Below are positions 13,168 to 13,617 of a stretch of 13,617 bases of DNA, in pieces (position 1 is the stretch's first letter; each line of letters opens with the position of its first letter). The DNA is from Treponema sp. UBA4326 (GTDB taxonomy: Bacteria > Spirochaetota > Spirochaetia > Treponematales > Treponemataceae). The notes beneath the pieces are model-generated. The model was not told where the DNA came from. It saw only the letters and a list, made by a program, of their open reading frames with translations, and made no database searches. Made by a program: the position numbers and the translations under genes. Location: assembly GCA_002393835.1 (NCBI GenBank), contig DGTW01000347.1, positions 1 through 13,617 of the forward strand. The letters are read 5' to 3'.

Positions 13168-13527
13168 TTACTTCCATCCTTCCCAGACTTTTTCTGCCAA
13201 CCCAACCGTGGCATCGGTCTTTCCATTCCGGCAAATCGGCTGCTTCAAAAGTTTTGCCTGATTCTCAAAGAGTTTTTCTTCTTTTTCGCTGTCGTCAAGG
13301 TAGGCAATCGAGGCATAGTCCTTTGATTTCTGGTCAATCATGGCCTCAATTGCAGAAGCACGACCGCCTTCAGTCCGGGCAAGAGCCGTCACAACCGAGT
13401 CAAATTCACCTTCGCTCATTTCCTTTTCTTTGAGGTCAACGAACTGAAAGGCAATCCGCCGTTCCTTAAAAAATCTCTGCGCGCTCTTCGTATCAAAAGA
13501 TTTGTTTGTTCCAAAAATCTGAATCAT
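13168..13527 (-). CDS. ArsC/Spx-family protein lacking the usual cysteines
   Basis: A 119-residue protein from ATG 13527, with SD AAGGGGAA upstream; a longer frame to 13560 would begin in the repeat. MIQIFGTNKSFDTKSAQRFF, then KERRIAFQFVDLKEKEMSEG, and LLKQPICRNGKTDATVGLAE are the thioredoxin-like ArsC/Spx fold, including the LLKQPICRNG segment. At positions 10 and 13, where ArsC has its catalytic Cys and Spx its CxxC redox pair, this protein has Ser and Thr. So it should be neither a Cys-based arsenate reductase nor a redox-sensing Spx. Related proteins of unknown function exist. Its 5' leader must pass through or begin in the repeat at 13548. Confidence 0.82.
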   Translation of the reverse strand: MIQIFGTNKSFDTKSAQRFFKERRIAFQFVDLKEKEMSEGEFDSVVTALARTEGGRASAIEAMIDQKSKDYASIAYLDDSEKEEKLFENQAKLLKQPICRNGKTDATVGLAEKVWEGWK

Positions 13528-13547
13528 TTTTTTCCCCTTATTTATTT

Positions 13548-13617
13548 GGGTGCATCCCACGCATGCGTGGGTCGGGCTATCCGTAGTTCCGCTATCGCTG
13601 CATTGCGTCGTTCGCTG
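13548..13617 (+). repeat. Dispersed hairpin repeat, copy 4 (cut by window edge)
   Basis: GGGTGCAT, then a perfect 16-nt palindrome cccacgcatgcgtggg (13556-13571), tcgggctatccgtag, ttccgctatcgctgcattgc, running off the edge. It starts 20 bp upstream of the ArsC/Spx-like start codon, so it must hold or lie within that gene's promoter or leader. Confidence 0.8.

Overview
The window looks like a piece of a Treponema-type spirochaete chromosome of moderate to low G+C. This is inferred from the rnpA/rpmH pair preceded by a DUF721 (DciA-like) gene and from the general look of the proteins; there is no 16S or other decisive marker. It holds a conserved housekeeping edge (about 1-2000), then about 11.5 kb of accessory DNA rich in regulators, toxin-antitoxin-like genes, RNA-processing proteins and damaged genes, ending in a DNA-repair glycosylase and an ArsC/Spx-like protein.

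Left edge, minus strand: a tightly overlapping trio (CoA-binding-fold protein, an uncharacterised 136-aa protein, a DUF721 protein) is followed by rpmH and the start of rnpA. Then come an exported protein divergent from an XRE regulator (2195-3587), and a two-gene unit of a small ribbon-helix-helix/Phd-looking protein and an unusual RNase III with two dsRNA-binding domains and Dicer-like signature spelling (3613-5170). Next is a frameshifted ORF6N-domain gene (5246-5904) carrying three in-frame palindromic units at exact 42-bp spacing. After that come a second XRE regulator, an RQC-domain protein, and a third XRE regulator divergent from a truncated lipoprotein gene.

From 8261 to 11701 the DNA is clearly damaged. 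A dispersed repeat sits between a lipoprotein that has lost its 3' part and a DUF4258 toxin that has lost its 5' end. The partner YgiT/MqsA-like antitoxin has AUA where AUG is expected. A large AEP-primase/SF2-helicase/PLD protein (the type called TOTE conflict system) survives as an N-terminal fragment (11279-11701) and a C-terminal fragment (8854-10113). A NYN-OST-HTH gene and a repeat occupy the place of its missing middle. A VapBC-like pair and a hypoxanthine/uracil glycosylase follow.

Three themes cross the window. (1) A dispersed GC-rich hairpin repeat (six copies, about 70-120 bp) marks several gene breaks. (2) Short palindromes recur inside and outside the ORF6N gene, and a separate 24-nt operator-like sequence is shared by the ORF6N and VapBC promoters. 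(3) Several genes lack a Shine-Dalgarno sequence and have a -10 hexamer 5-7 nt before the start codon, which suggests leaderless mRNAs. The best candidates for something undescribed are the RHH/RNase III operon, the ORF6N palindrome array, and the NYN-OST-HTH cassette within the TOTE-like gene. All functions are inferred from reading the sequence; no searches were run.
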